This document shows positions 1 through 7,458 of a stretch of DNA of 44,794 nt, piece after piece (within the stretch, counting starts at the first letter, position 1; the number at the start of each line of letters is the position of its first letter). The notes beneath the pieces were generated by a model, which saw only the letters and a list, made by a program, of their open reading frames with translations, was not told where the DNA came from and ran no database searches. The position numbers and the translations under genes are program-made. This DNA is from Lachnospiraceae bacterium (GTDB taxonomy: Bacteria > Bacillota > Clostridia > Lachnospirales > Lachnospiraceae), in NCBI GenBank assembly GCA_022510605.1, contig JAFLTB010000012.1:1-44794 (forward strand), written 5' to 3'.

Positions 1-49
1 TTTCTGTTCCAACACTGGAGCAGATTCAGATTTTGAATGCTTTTTATCT

Positions 50-240
50 AAAAGAGTTATGGTGTAGGGGAAGCCAACTCAAAAAAATCACGTTATCAGT
101 GCTTCCGGTTGATATACATTACAATAGTGATTCCTGCGAAGTGGAAATTATAAAATAGATGATATAAACCAGGGGTGTCCCGCTCTGTGAGATGCCCCTG
201 TGCTTCCCCAGGGAGGAGCCCGACTTTAGGGAAGAAACAA
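50..240 (+). ncRNA. candidate structured non-coding RNA, possibly raiA-type
   Basis: No convincing gene lies in 1-316. Instead this stretch is full of matching complementary segments: 54-58 with 76-80, a perfect 8-bp long-range pairing of 67-74 with 202-209, 86-91 with 127-132, 107-115 with 162-170 (one mismatch), and a 9-bp stem 171-179/191-199 with two wobbles. Nested long-range pairing of this kind fits a folded RNA of about 190 nt better than a coding region. Size, fold density and a competence-type gene downstream remind me of the raiA RNA motif of Firmicutes, but that identification is from memory and unverified. It is followed by a separate promoter for comM, so it is probably not a simple leader of that gene. 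Confidence 0.45.
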
Positions 241-255
241 TATTTTGAAAAATAC

Positions 256-284
256 TTGCAATACTACGCAATATATAGTATAGT
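256..284 (+). promoter_or_regulatory. sigma-A promoter for comM-dprA
   Basis: A -35 box TTGCAA (256-261) and a -10 box TATAGT (279-284) are separated by 17 bases, near the housekeeping consensus. Transcription would begin around 291, about 25 bases before the comM start codon. Confidence 0.7.
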
Positions 285-316
285 GTAATCAGATTGATTC
301 TCCGAGAGGAGGGCGT

Positions 317-1837
317 ATGTTTTGCAGCGTATACGGGGCGGATATTTCTGGTATGGAGGCCAGAATGATTCGTGTAGAGGCAGACGTCAATGATGGTCTG
401 CCTGTTTTTGATATGGTGGGATATCTGGCTTCGGCAGTAAAGGAGGCCAGAGAGCGGGTGCGTATTGCCCTGCGCAACATCGGAATCCGGTTTCCGGCCA
501 AGCGGATTACGGTAAATCTTTCACCGGCCAATCTCAGAAAGGAAGGGACGAGTTTTGACCTTCCCATCGCTATTTCGTTATTAACTACCTTCGGTTATCT
601 TTCCGACGATTTGACAGATCAGACCTTACTGATAGGGGAACTGGGATTAGATGGCAGCATCCGGGAAGTAAAAGGTGTGCTGGCCATGATTCTGGAGGGA
701 CGCAGACAGGGGCTCAAAAAGTTTCTTGTGCCGAAGGGCAACGCGTCAGAGGGCGCTGTATTAACAGATGTGGAAGTGTACGGTATATCCAGCATGGGAG
801 AGGCGCTGGCTTTTTTGCGTGGGGAGAAAAGGATTTCGCCCGTGCATTTTTCCTTTGAAGCCTACCGGAGAGCCAGGAAGACCGAACTGGACTTTTCAGA
901 TATCTGCGGGCAGGAGGGGCTCAAGCGGGCAGCGGAGATTGCTGTCAGTGGGCGGCACAACCTTTTAATGATTGGACCGCCAGGCAGCGGCAAGACCATG
1001 GTGGCAAGGCGGATTCCCACTATTATGCCCGAACTGGATTTGGAGGAAAGTCTGGAACTTACCAGACTATACAGTATTTGTGGGCTGTTATCCGAGGAGG
1101 AGCCCATTGTTACAGAACGTCCTTTCCGGACACCTCATCATACAGTAACAGCCACGGCACTGACAGGTGGAGGGCGGATTCCCATGCCGGGCGAGATTAC
1201 TCTGGCGGCGAAGGGGATTCTTTTTCTGGATGAGCTGCCGGAATTTTCCAGAGCAGCGCTGGAAGTGCTGCGCCAGCCTTTAGAGGAACATAAGGTGACG
1301 GTGGCCCGGGTGGGGCGTTCTTTTGAATATCCCGCCGACTGCATATTTCTGGCGGCTATGAATCCCTGCCGCTGTGGATTTTACCCCAACCGGGAAAAGT
1401 GCCGGTGTACCGAAGGGGATATACACCGGTATCTTGCCAGAATCAGTGAGCCGCTGTTAGACCGCATGGATCTTTGTGTGGAGACAGGTCTGCCGGAATT
1501 TCACCTGTATCAAAGAGAGGGAGAGACCTCGGAGGAGATACGCAGACGGGTGCAGCACACCCTTGCCATACAGAAACGGCGTTACCGTGGAGAGACTTTT
1601 TCCTACAATGGGGAACTGCCGGGGAAAGAAATGGAGAAGTATTGTCCGTTAGGAAAGGCACAGAAGGAATATCTGAAAGAATTTTTCCAGGAGGAGGACT
1701 GCAGTATGAGACGCCTCTCCAAAATTATCCGGGTGGCAAGAACCATAGCGGACATGGAACAGAGTGTTGAGATTACCGAGGAGCACATTACGGAGGCAGT
1801 GTGTCTTAGAAGCATCAATAAAAAATACTGGGGGTAG
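317..1837 (+). CDS. comM: YifB/ComM family Mg-chelatase-like AAA+ ATPase
   Basis: A 506-residue protein of full family length. The N-terminal part is the ChlI-like fold of YifB/ComM. A Walker A motif GPPGSGKT lies at residues 220-227, followed by a Walker B motif (LFLDELPEF) and a Cys-rich CRCGFYPN...CRC segment. The C-terminal Mg-chelatase domain ends in helices. Homologues are hexameric helicases; ComM of Gram-negative species promotes branch migration during integration of transformed DNA. The gene stands directly ahead of dprA, another DNA-uptake/recombination gene, which fits a shared role, although competence in this host is only inferred. The ATG at 317 follows AGGAGG at 307-312 and begins with the usual family N-terminus. 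Confidence 0.93.
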   Translation: MFCSVYGADISGMEARMIRVEADVNDGLPVFDMVGYLASAVKEARERVRIALRNIGIRFPAKRITVNLSPANLRKEGTSFDLPIAISLLTTFGYLSDDLTDQTLLIGELGLDGSIREVKGVLAMILEGRRQGLKKFLVPKGNASEGAVLTDVEVYGISSMGEALAFLRGEKRISPVHFSFEAYRRARKTELDFSDICGQEGLKRAAEIAVSGRHNLLMIGPPGSGKTMVARRIPTIMPELDLEESLELTRLYSICGLLSEEEPIVTERPFRTPHHTVTATALTGGGRIPMPGEITLAAKGILFLDELPEFSRAALEVLRQPLEEHKVTVARVGRSFEYPADCIFLAAMNPCRCGFYPNREKCRCTEGDIHRYLARISEPLLDRMDLCVETGLPEFHLYQREGETSEEIRRRVQHTLAIQKRRYRGETFSYNGELPGKEMEKYCPLGKAQKEYLKEFFQEEDCSMRRLSKIIRVARTIADMEQSVEITEEHITEAVCLRSINKKYWG

Positions 1838-1875
1838 TGTGAAAAATCATGCGGATGCTTCGGAAAGGAGGTAAA

Positions 1876-3000
1876 ATGGAGGAGGAAAGTATTGCCTACT
1901 GGCTGTGCACCAGACCGGGAATCGGCATAAAAAAGGCCAGGCTTCTGTTAGAAAAACTGGGGAGTCTGTCAGCGGTCTACGAGGCAGAACCATCTCAGTT
2001 TTTGCATATTCCGGGACTGTCCCAAGCCTGTATTCGTGAGCTGGTCAGTGAGGCCGGGCGGGAAACAGCCCAAAGGGAATGGGAAGAACTAAGGAAAAGA
2101 AAAATCGGATATTTTTCCTGTTTTGGAAAAGATTATCCGGAAAGACTTCGGTGGCTCTATCAGCCGCCCAAGCATCTCTATGTCAAAGGGAAGCTTCCGG
2201 AGGCTTCCAGGCGGGCTGTTGGTATTGTGGGGGCCAGGGACTGTACCAGCTATGGCCGGGATATGGCAAGACTGTTTGGCTGCCGTCTGGCAAGGGCAGG
2301 TGTGGAGATTATCAGCGGCATGGCGAAGGGAATTGATGGATGGGCCCATCAGGGGGCTCTGGAAGGGGGAGGAAGAACCTATGCGGTGTTGGGCTGCGGG
2401 GTAGAAGTTTGTTATCCGGCCGAGCATAGACGGTTATATGAAAGCATTCAAAAAAATGGTGGCATTTTGTCGGAATTTCCCATAGAAATGAAAGCAAAGG
2501 CGGCGTTTTTTCCTATGCGCAACCGTATTATCAGCGGTCTTTCCGATGGGATTCTTGTTGTGGAGGCCAGAGAGCGGAGTGGCTCTCTGATTACGGCAGA
2601 TGCCGCCTTAGAACAGGGAAAAGATGTTTTTGTGGTACCAGGGCGAATCGGGGATGTTCTGAGTGTGGGCTGCAACCGGCTGATTCGCCAGGGTGCTATC
2701 CCTGTCACCGCACCGGAAGAAATATTGGAATATTATGGGATAGATATGGTTCCAGATAGAAAAAGAGAATATTCGGATAATGACATGAATATTTGTTCAG
2801 AGGAGGCGTCCTCTTTTATGGAAGGAATGGGGACGGTGGAGGAGAAGATTTTAGCCTGTGCCGCTGTCATGCCAATCCATATAGATGCTCTGGCTGCGAC
2901 ACTGAAAGTCAGTCGTACCGATGTCATGAAAGGAGTCCTCAGACTGAAAAAGGAAAACAAACTCCGGGAGACAGCCAGAGGGTATTTTATGTGCTATTAA
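1876..3000 (+). CDS. dprA: DNA-processing protein DprA (Smf)
   Basis: A 374-residue protein. Residues 1-60 resemble the helical/HhH-like N-terminal domain. A Rossmann-like DNA-binding core follows with GIVGAR, the SGMAKGIDGWAHQGAL segment, the MRNRIISGLSD motif and a SGSLITADAALEQGKDVF motif. A winged-helix-like segment closes the C-terminus. DprA protects incoming single-stranded DNA and loads RecA on it; homologues also occur in species not known to be transformable. An ATG at 1849 is in frame, but the start at 1876 has an AAGGAGG site just upstream and gives the typical N-terminus. It lies about 40 bases after comM, so cotranscription is likely. Confidence 0.94.
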   Translation: MEEESIAYWLCTRPGIGIKKARLLLEKLGSLSAVYEAEPSQFLHIPGLSQACIRELVSEAGRETAQREWEELRKRKIGYFSCFGKDYPERLRWLYQPPKHLYVKGKLPEASRRAVGIVGARDCTSYGRDMARLFGCRLARAGVEIISGMAKGIDGWAHQGALEGGGRTYAVLGCGVEVCYPAEHRRLYESIQKNGGILSEFPIEMKAKAAFFPMRNRIISGLSDGILVVEARERSGSLITADAALEQGKDVFVVPGRIGDVLSVGCNRLIRQGAIPVTAPEEILEYYGIDMVPDRKREYSDNDMNICSEEASSFMEGMGTVEEKILACAAVMPIHIDALAATLKVSRTDVMKGVLRLKKENKLRETARGYFMCY

Positions 3001-3053
3001 TGAAAAAAAACAAAAAAATCTAAAAAAAAGAGGAAGAAAATTTTATCTTTTTC

Positions 3054-3082
3054 TTGAAACTCCAAAAAAAATGGTGTATGCT
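3054..3082 (+). promoter_or_regulatory. sigma-A promoter for topA
   Basis: TTGAAA at 3054-3059 and TATGCT at 3077-3082 with a 17-base spacer, lying in an A/T-rich gap after dprA. The predicted start near 3089 leaves a leader of roughly 80 bases containing an inverted repeat. Confidence 0.6.
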
Positions 3083-3096
3083 GTTCTATGGCTTAG

Positions 3097-3141
3097 CACA
3101 ATGGCGCCAAACTAAACAGGGTTCAAATTGGCGCAATTGTG
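3097..3141 (+). repeat. inverted repeat in the topA leader
   Basis: Arms 3097-3110 and 3128-3141 are complementary over 14 bases with one mismatch (CACAATGGCGCCAA against TTGGCGCAATTGTG), with a 17-base loop. It sits between the promoter and the ribosome-binding site of topA. No T-run follows, so it is not a terminator. It could be a protein operator or an mRNA hairpin affecting translation or stability. Confidence 0.6.
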
Positions 3142-3171
3142 TCAATTGAAAAATAGTAAGGGAGCGGTAAA

Positions 3172-5238
3172 ATGGCTAAGAATCTTATTATTGTGGAGTC
3201 ACCGGCAAAATCCAAGACAATCAAAAAGTTTTTGGGGAAAAACTACGAAGTAGTGGCCTCCAACGGACATGTCAGGGATATGCCGAAAAGTCAGATGGGG
3301 ATTGATATGGACCATGACTTTGAACCTCGTTATATCACGATACGAGGCAAGGGGGAACTTTTGGCAGGTCTCCGCAAAGAGGTCAAAAAGGCTGATAAAA
3401 TCTATCTGGCAACGGACCCGGACCGGGAAGGGGAGGCGATTTCATGGCATTTGTGCCAGGCGCTGAAACTGGACCCGAAAAAGACCAGCCGTATTACCTT
3501 TAATGAAATTACAAAAAATGCAGTGAGACAGGCTCTGAAACAATCCAGGGATATTGACATGGACCTTGTGGATGCCCAGCAGGCCCGACGTGTGCTGGAC
3601 CGGATGGTGGGATATTCCATCAGTCCGCTCCTCTGGGATAAGGTGAAAAGAGGGCTGAGCGCCGGCCGTGTCCAGTCGGTAGCACTGCGCATTATTGCAG
3701 ACAGAGAGCGTGAAATCGAGGCCTTTATTCCAAAAGAATACTGGAGTTTAGAGGCCCATTTTGCTGTGTCGGGAGTAAAGAAACCGCTGGTGGCCAAATA
3801 CTATGGCGACCCGGAGAAAAAAGAAATTTCTTCCAAAGAAGATGTGGAGCGCATTGTGGCGGAATTGCAGGATGCCAGCTACCGCATTGCCAGTATTAAA
3901 CGGAGAGAGCGTATGAAAAAACCGCCGCTGCCGTTTACCACCTCCACGTTACAGCAGGAGTGCTCCAAGCAGTTAAACTTTGCCACCAGAAAGACCATGC
4001 AGGTGGCTCAGCAGTTGTATGAGGGTGTGGCAGTCAAGGGACATGGCACCATTGGACTGATTACCTATCTTCGTACAGATTCTACCAGAATTTCCGAGGA
4101 GGCAGATGCTGCCTGCCGCGAATTTATTGCAGAAAATTATGGAAGTGAAAATATCATAGAAGGGGCGGGAACCGCCAAAAACACGAAAAAAATCCAGGAT
4201 GCCCATGAGGCCATCCGGCCTACCTATGTGGAACTGACGCCGGCTCAGGTGAAGGCCTCATTGAGCCGCGACCAGTTCCGGCTGTATCAGTTAATCTGGA
4301 AGCGTTTTGTGGCAAGCCGGATGCATGCAGCCCGGTATGAAACGATATCCGTAAAAATTGATGGTGGCGGCCACCGCTTTACCAGTGCCGGTTCCAAACT
4401 GGTATTTCCTGGATTTATGGCCGTGTATCAGAGTGACGAGGACAAAGAGGAAGCCAATGCAGTGCTGGCAAAGTTAAAAGAGGATTCAACTTTGCAAATT
4501 GAAAAACTGGAAAAGGAACAGCATTTCACCCAGCCGCCGGCCCATTACACAGAGGCGTCGCTGGTAAAGGCCTTAGAGGAGCTGGGGATTGGTCGTCCCA
4601 GTACCTATGCCCCCACGATTTCGACTCTGATTTCCCGGCGGTACGTGGCGAAGGAACAGAAGAATCTGTATTTGTCGGATCTGGGAGAAATTGTAAACCG
4701 GATTATGGTTACCAGCTTTCCGGGAATTGTAGATGTGAATTTTACTGCTACTATGGAGGCGTTATTAGACAGTGTTGCCGACGGAGCGGTGGAATGGAAA
4801 ACCATTATTCGGAATTTTTATCCAGATTTACAGGAATCTGTCAGCCGGGCAGGAGAGGCGCTGGAAAAAATTGAAATAGAAGACGAAGTTACAGATGTGC
4901 TCTGTGAGTTCTGTGGAAAAAACATGGTGATTAAGTATGGCCCTCACGGGAAGTTTCTGGCCTGCCCAGGATTTCCGGAGTGCCGCAATACGAAGCCATA
5001 TTATGAAAAAATCGGTGTAACCTGTCCGAAATGCGGCGGAGAGATTGTCATTAAGAAAACCCAGAAGGGGCGCCGGTATTACGGATGTGAAAATAATCCG
5101 GAGTGTGATGTCATGACCTGGCAGAGACCTTCCGGGGAAAAATGCCCAAATTGCGGTGGTATGCTCTTAGATAAAGGGAAGAAACTGGTGTGTGCAGATA
5201 ATACCTGTTCCACAATAATTGAAAAGCCAAAGAGTTAA
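3172..5238 (+). CDS. topA: DNA topoisomerase I (type IA)
   Basis: A 688-residue type IA topoisomerase that relaxes negative supercoils through a 5'-phosphotyrosine link. The Toprim domain opens the protein (IVESPAKSKTIKKFLG) and carries the acidic DPDREGEAISWH motif. The catalytic Tyr lies in GLITYLRTDSTRIS at about residue 299. Three C-terminal zinc ribbons of the CxxC...C...C type are visible in the last 110 residues; the third is compact. The start follows GGGAG. In Bacillus, topA also lies upstream of codY and the fla/che operon, so the position is conserved. Confidence 0.97.
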   Translation: MAKNLIIVESPAKSKTIKKFLGKNYEVVASNGHVRDMPKSQMGIDMDHDFEPRYITIRGKGELLAGLRKEVKKADKIYLATDPDREGEAISWHLCQALKLDPKKTSRITFNEITKNAVRQALKQSRDIDMDLVDAQQARRVLDRMVGYSISPLLWDKVKRGLSAGRVQSVALRIIADREREIEAFIPKEYWSLEAHFAVSGVKKPLVAKYYGDPEKKEISSKEDVERIVAELQDASYRIASIKRRERMKKPPLPFTTSTLQQECSKQLNFATRKTMQVAQQLYEGVAVKGHGTIGLITYLRTDSTRISEEADAACREFIAENYGSENIIEGAGTAKNTKKIQDAHEAIRPTYVELTPAQVKASLSRDQFRLYQLIWKRFVASRMHAARYETISVKIDGGGHRFTSAGSKLVFPGFMAVYQSDEDKEEANAVLAKLKEDSTLQIEKLEKEQHFTQPPAHYTEASLVKALEELGIGRPSTYAPTISTLISRRYVAKEQKNLYLSDLGEIVNRIMVTSFPGIVDVNFTATMEALLDSVADGAVEWKTIIRNFYPDLQESVSRAGEALEKIEIEDEVTDVLCEFCGKNMVIKYGPHGKFLACPGFPECRNTKPYYEKIGVTCPKCGGEIVIKKTQKGRRYYGCENNPECDVMTWQRPSGEKCPNCGGMLLDKGKKLVCADNTCSTIIEKPKS

Positions 5239-5241
5239 CAC

Positions 5242-5270
5242 TTGTCATTTTGTTTGATTTGTGATAGAAT
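5242..5270 (+). promoter_or_regulatory. sigma-A promoter for codY
   Basis: TTGTCA at 5242-5247 and TAGAAT at 5265-5270, spacer 17 bases. It begins directly behind the topA stop codon; the codY start codon is 28 bases past the -10 box. Confidence 0.65.
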
Positions 5271-5298
5271 TGTTTCATAAGATTCCAAGGAGGATGCT

Positions 5299-6081
5299 AT
5301 GAGTCTTGAGTTATTGGATAAAACTCGTAAAATAAACCGCCTCCTTAATGACAGACATTCTTCCAAAGTTGCGTTTGCGGATATCTGCTCTGTGCTGGGA
5401 GAGATTCTTGGGGCCAGCGCTTTTATCATAAGCAGCAAAGGGAAGATGCTGGGAACTTATGTTGCCGACGATGATGAGACAATTCAAGGTTTTCAGGAGA
5501 AGCGTGGAAGTTATATTGAACCGAAGCTGAATGAACGTTTCCTGAATGTATTATCAACAAAGGAAAACGTCAATCTGGAAACATTAGGATTTCCCAGAGA
5601 GGCCATTATGGGACTGGAAGCGCTGATTACCCCCATCAGCATCGGCGGCGAGCGCCTCGGCACATTGTTTTTATACCGAAAGCAGGAGGCTTTCTGTATC
5701 GAGGATATTATTTTAAGCGAATATAGTACAACGGTGGTAGGGCTGGAAATGACAAGAGCCGTCCAGGAAGAATCCGATATTGAGAAACATAAGCAAAAGA
5801 ATTTTTCCTCTGCCATCATGACGCTGACGCCTTTAGAGCAGAAAGCGGTAACCTATGCAATACACGAATTAGGCGGAAGAGAAGGTATGCTGGTGACAAG
5901 CAAGCTGGCCGGGCAGATTGGTATTACCCGGACAGTGATTGTCAATGCCCTTCGGAAGTTGGAGAGTGCCGGCCTTATTAAAACCAGGTCCTCCGGGGTA
6001 AAGGGGACTCATATTGAGATTATCAATGATATTGTGTATACAGAGTTTGAGAATTACTATAAAGAGAAATGGAATTCATAA
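5299..6081 (+). CDS. codY: GTP/branched-chain-amino-acid sensing global repressor CodY
   Basis: A 260-residue protein, the normal CodY length. The N-terminal half is the GAF-type domain that binds branched-chain amino acids. The C-terminal winged helix contains the strongly conserved recognition region (GREGMLVTSKLAGQIG, then TRTVIVNALRKLESAGLI). CodY represses nutrient-scavenging and, in Bacillus, motility genes when nutrients are plentiful. Here it lies immediately before the flagellar operon, as in Bacillus, but without the codVWX genes. A GGAGG site precedes the ATG. A terminator-like hairpin follows the stop codon. Confidence 0.96.
   Translation: MSLELLDKTRKINRLLNDRHSSKVAFADICSVLGEILGASAFIISSKGKMLGTYVADDDETIQGFQEKRGSYIEPKLNERFLNVLSTKENVNLETLGFPREAIMGLEALITPISIGGERLGTLFLYRKQEAFCIEDIILSEYSTTVVGLEMTRAVQEESDIEKHKQKNFSSAIMTLTPLEQKAVTYAIHELGGREGMLVTSKLAGQIGITRTVIVNALRKLESAGLIKTRSSGVKGTHIEIINDIVYTEFENYYKEKWNS
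6032..6060 (+). promoter_or_regulatory. possible promoter for the fla/che operon inside the codY 3' end
   Basis: TTGTGT (6032-6037) and TACTAT (6055-6060) with a 17-base spacer. Both boxes are only moderate matches and lie in coding DNA. It is proposed mainly because only about 20 bases separate the following hairpin from flgB, leaving no room for a promoter there. Confidence 0.25.
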
Positions 6082-6083
6082 GC

Positions 6084-6128
6084 GCGAAGGGAATCGTGAT
6101 TTTATCATGGTGCCATTTGCGTTTTTCT
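6084..6128 (+). terminator. terminator-like hairpin between codY and flgB
   Basis: Arms 6084-6100 and 6104-6120 pair over 17 positions (12 Watson-Crick, three G-T wobbles, two mismatches) around a TTT loop. A T-rich run, GTTTTTCTT, follows at 6121-6129. This is a plausible intrinsic terminator or attenuator limiting read-through from codY into the flagellar genes. Confidence 0.55.
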
Positions 6129-6147
6129 TGAGAAAGGAAGTGGGTAT

Positions 6148-6537
6148 ATGATTTTATCCAATGCTTACAATTACATCAATGTGCTGGATAAGGCGGCAGA
6201 TGCCAGTTGGCTGCGAAACGATGTATTAGCAAATAACATTGCCAATGCCGATACGCCGAATTACAAGCGGAAGGACGTGCAGTTTGAGACCTATCTGGCC
6301 AATGCGGTGGCTGGTACAGATTCTCTGGACGAGAGGATAGCCACGCTTGATCTGAGTGCACTGAATGCCAGTACCTATACAGAGCAGGCGAATCTGGCTT
6401 ATCGCATGGATGGCAACAATGTTGATATCAGTACCGAGAATGTAGAGCTGGCAAAGAACCAGTTGAAATATTATACGCTGATGAATTCCATCAGCAGCGA
6501 GTTTTCCCGGCTGCGTTCAGCCATGAAGACATCGTAA
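6148..6537 (+). CDS. flgB: flagellar basal-body rod protein FlgB
   Basis: A 129-residue proximal rod subunit, exported through the flagellar type III system and assembled above the MS ring. The rod/hook signature is seen near the N-terminus (NNIANADTPNYKRKDVQFE). The C-terminal helix carries the VELAKNQLKYYTLMNSIS segment that packs in the axial structure. It is the first gene of the flagellar block. A GAAAGGAAG ribosome-binding site precedes the ATG. flgC follows after about 80 bases. Confidence 0.95.
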   Translation: MILSNAYNYINVLDKAADASWLRNDVLANNIANADTPNYKRKDVQFETYLANAVAGTDSLDERIATLDLSALNASTYTEQANLAYRMDGNNVDISTENVELAKNQLKYYTLMNSISSEFSRLRSAMKTS

Positions 6538-6617
6538 TAAAGAGACCGTGAAAAAGGGGTCTTTTGGAAAAATACAGGACAGTAGTGAAAAATCATCTTA
6601 TGAAGGGAGACTATGAT

Positions 6618-7058
6618 ATGTCAGTATTTGGTGCAATGGATGTGAGTGCTACCGGTATGACTGCCCAGCAGCTCCGCATGGATACCATATCCGAAAATAT
6701 CGCAAATGTGAATACTACCAGAGATGCCCATGGCAATGTCTATCGGAGAAAGACGGTGGTGTTTGAAGAAAAAAGTTATCCTACCTTTGACGAGAGTTTC
6801 AGTATGGCGACAGGTCATATCGGCAAGGGTGTAAAGGTGAGCCAGATTGTGGAGGATAACACAGTGGGGAATCTGGTATATGACCCATCCCACCCGGATG
6901 CCAACGAGGATGGGTATGTTATGTACCCTAACGTAAATACCGTAACGGAAATGACGAACATGATTGATGCTACCCGTGCCTTTGAGGCCAATGTAACGGT
7001 GTTAAATTCCACCAAGGGAATGGCTCTCAAAGCATTGGATATTGGCAACCAGTCATAA
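6618..7058 (+). CDS. flgC: flagellar basal-body rod protein FlgC
   Basis: A 146-residue rod protein when started at 6618. It has the rod motif (SENIANVNTT) near residue 30 and the C-terminal TEMTNMIDATRAFEANVTVLN helix typical of FlgC. An in-frame ATG at 6564 would add 18 residues, but the later ATG has GAAGGGAGA in front and gives the conserved N-terminus. It forms the rod together with FlgB and FliE. Confidence 0.94.
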   Translation: MSVFGAMDVSATGMTAQQLRMDTISENIANVNTTRDAHGNVYRRKTVVFEEKSYPTFDESFSMATGHIGKGVKVSQIVEDNTVGNLVYDPSHPDANEDGYVMYPNVNTVTEMTNMIDATRAFEANVTVLNSTKGMALKALDIGNQS

Positions 7059-7087
7059 GGCGGGACAGAGAACAAAGGAGATAACGA

Positions 7088-7414
7088 ATGGATATAACAA
7101 ATATTTCGGCCATTAATGGCCTGGAAAGTGTCAGCCGTTATACTACGACAAATCCGCTTTCGAAAATGTCAGGAAGCGCAAATACAACCAGTTTTGACAG
7201 TTTGTTGAATTCTGCCATGAAGCTGGTGAATCAGACCGAGGAATATTCCAATGCGGCAGAGGAGCAGGAAATCAAGTATGCCACAGGGGAATCAGACAGC
7301 CTTCATGATTTAATGATTGCACAGCAGAAGGCAAATGTCTCATTGCAATACACCGTGGCGGTGAAAAATACGGTGGTTGAAGCGTATAGAACTCTGATGA
7401 ACATGCAGTTCTGA
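7088..7414 (+). CDS. fliE: flagellar hook-basal body protein FliE
   Basis: A 108-residue protein matching FliE length. The C-terminal half has the helical LHDLMIAQQKANVSLQYTVA region and ends in VEAYRTLMNMQF, the usual FliE terminus. FliE links the MS ring and export gate to the rod. AAAGGAG stands before the ATG. It lies between flgC and fliF, the standard order. Confidence 0.95.
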   Translation: MDITNISAINGLESVSRYTTTNPLSKMSGSANTTSFDSLLNSAMKLVNQTEEYSNAAEEQEIKYATGESDSLHDLMIAQQKANVSLQYTVAVKNTVVEAYRTLMNMQF

Positions 7415-7458
7415 TGGATGGGACACAGACTACATAGTTTTGGGGAGCGATGAGACAT

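Noticed and set aside
3-158. Open frame at the left edge that could be the tail of an upstream gene (about 51 codons)
   Set aside because: No recognisable family, an open run of this length is expected by chance fairly often, and the stretch overlaps several complementary segments of the candidate RNA.
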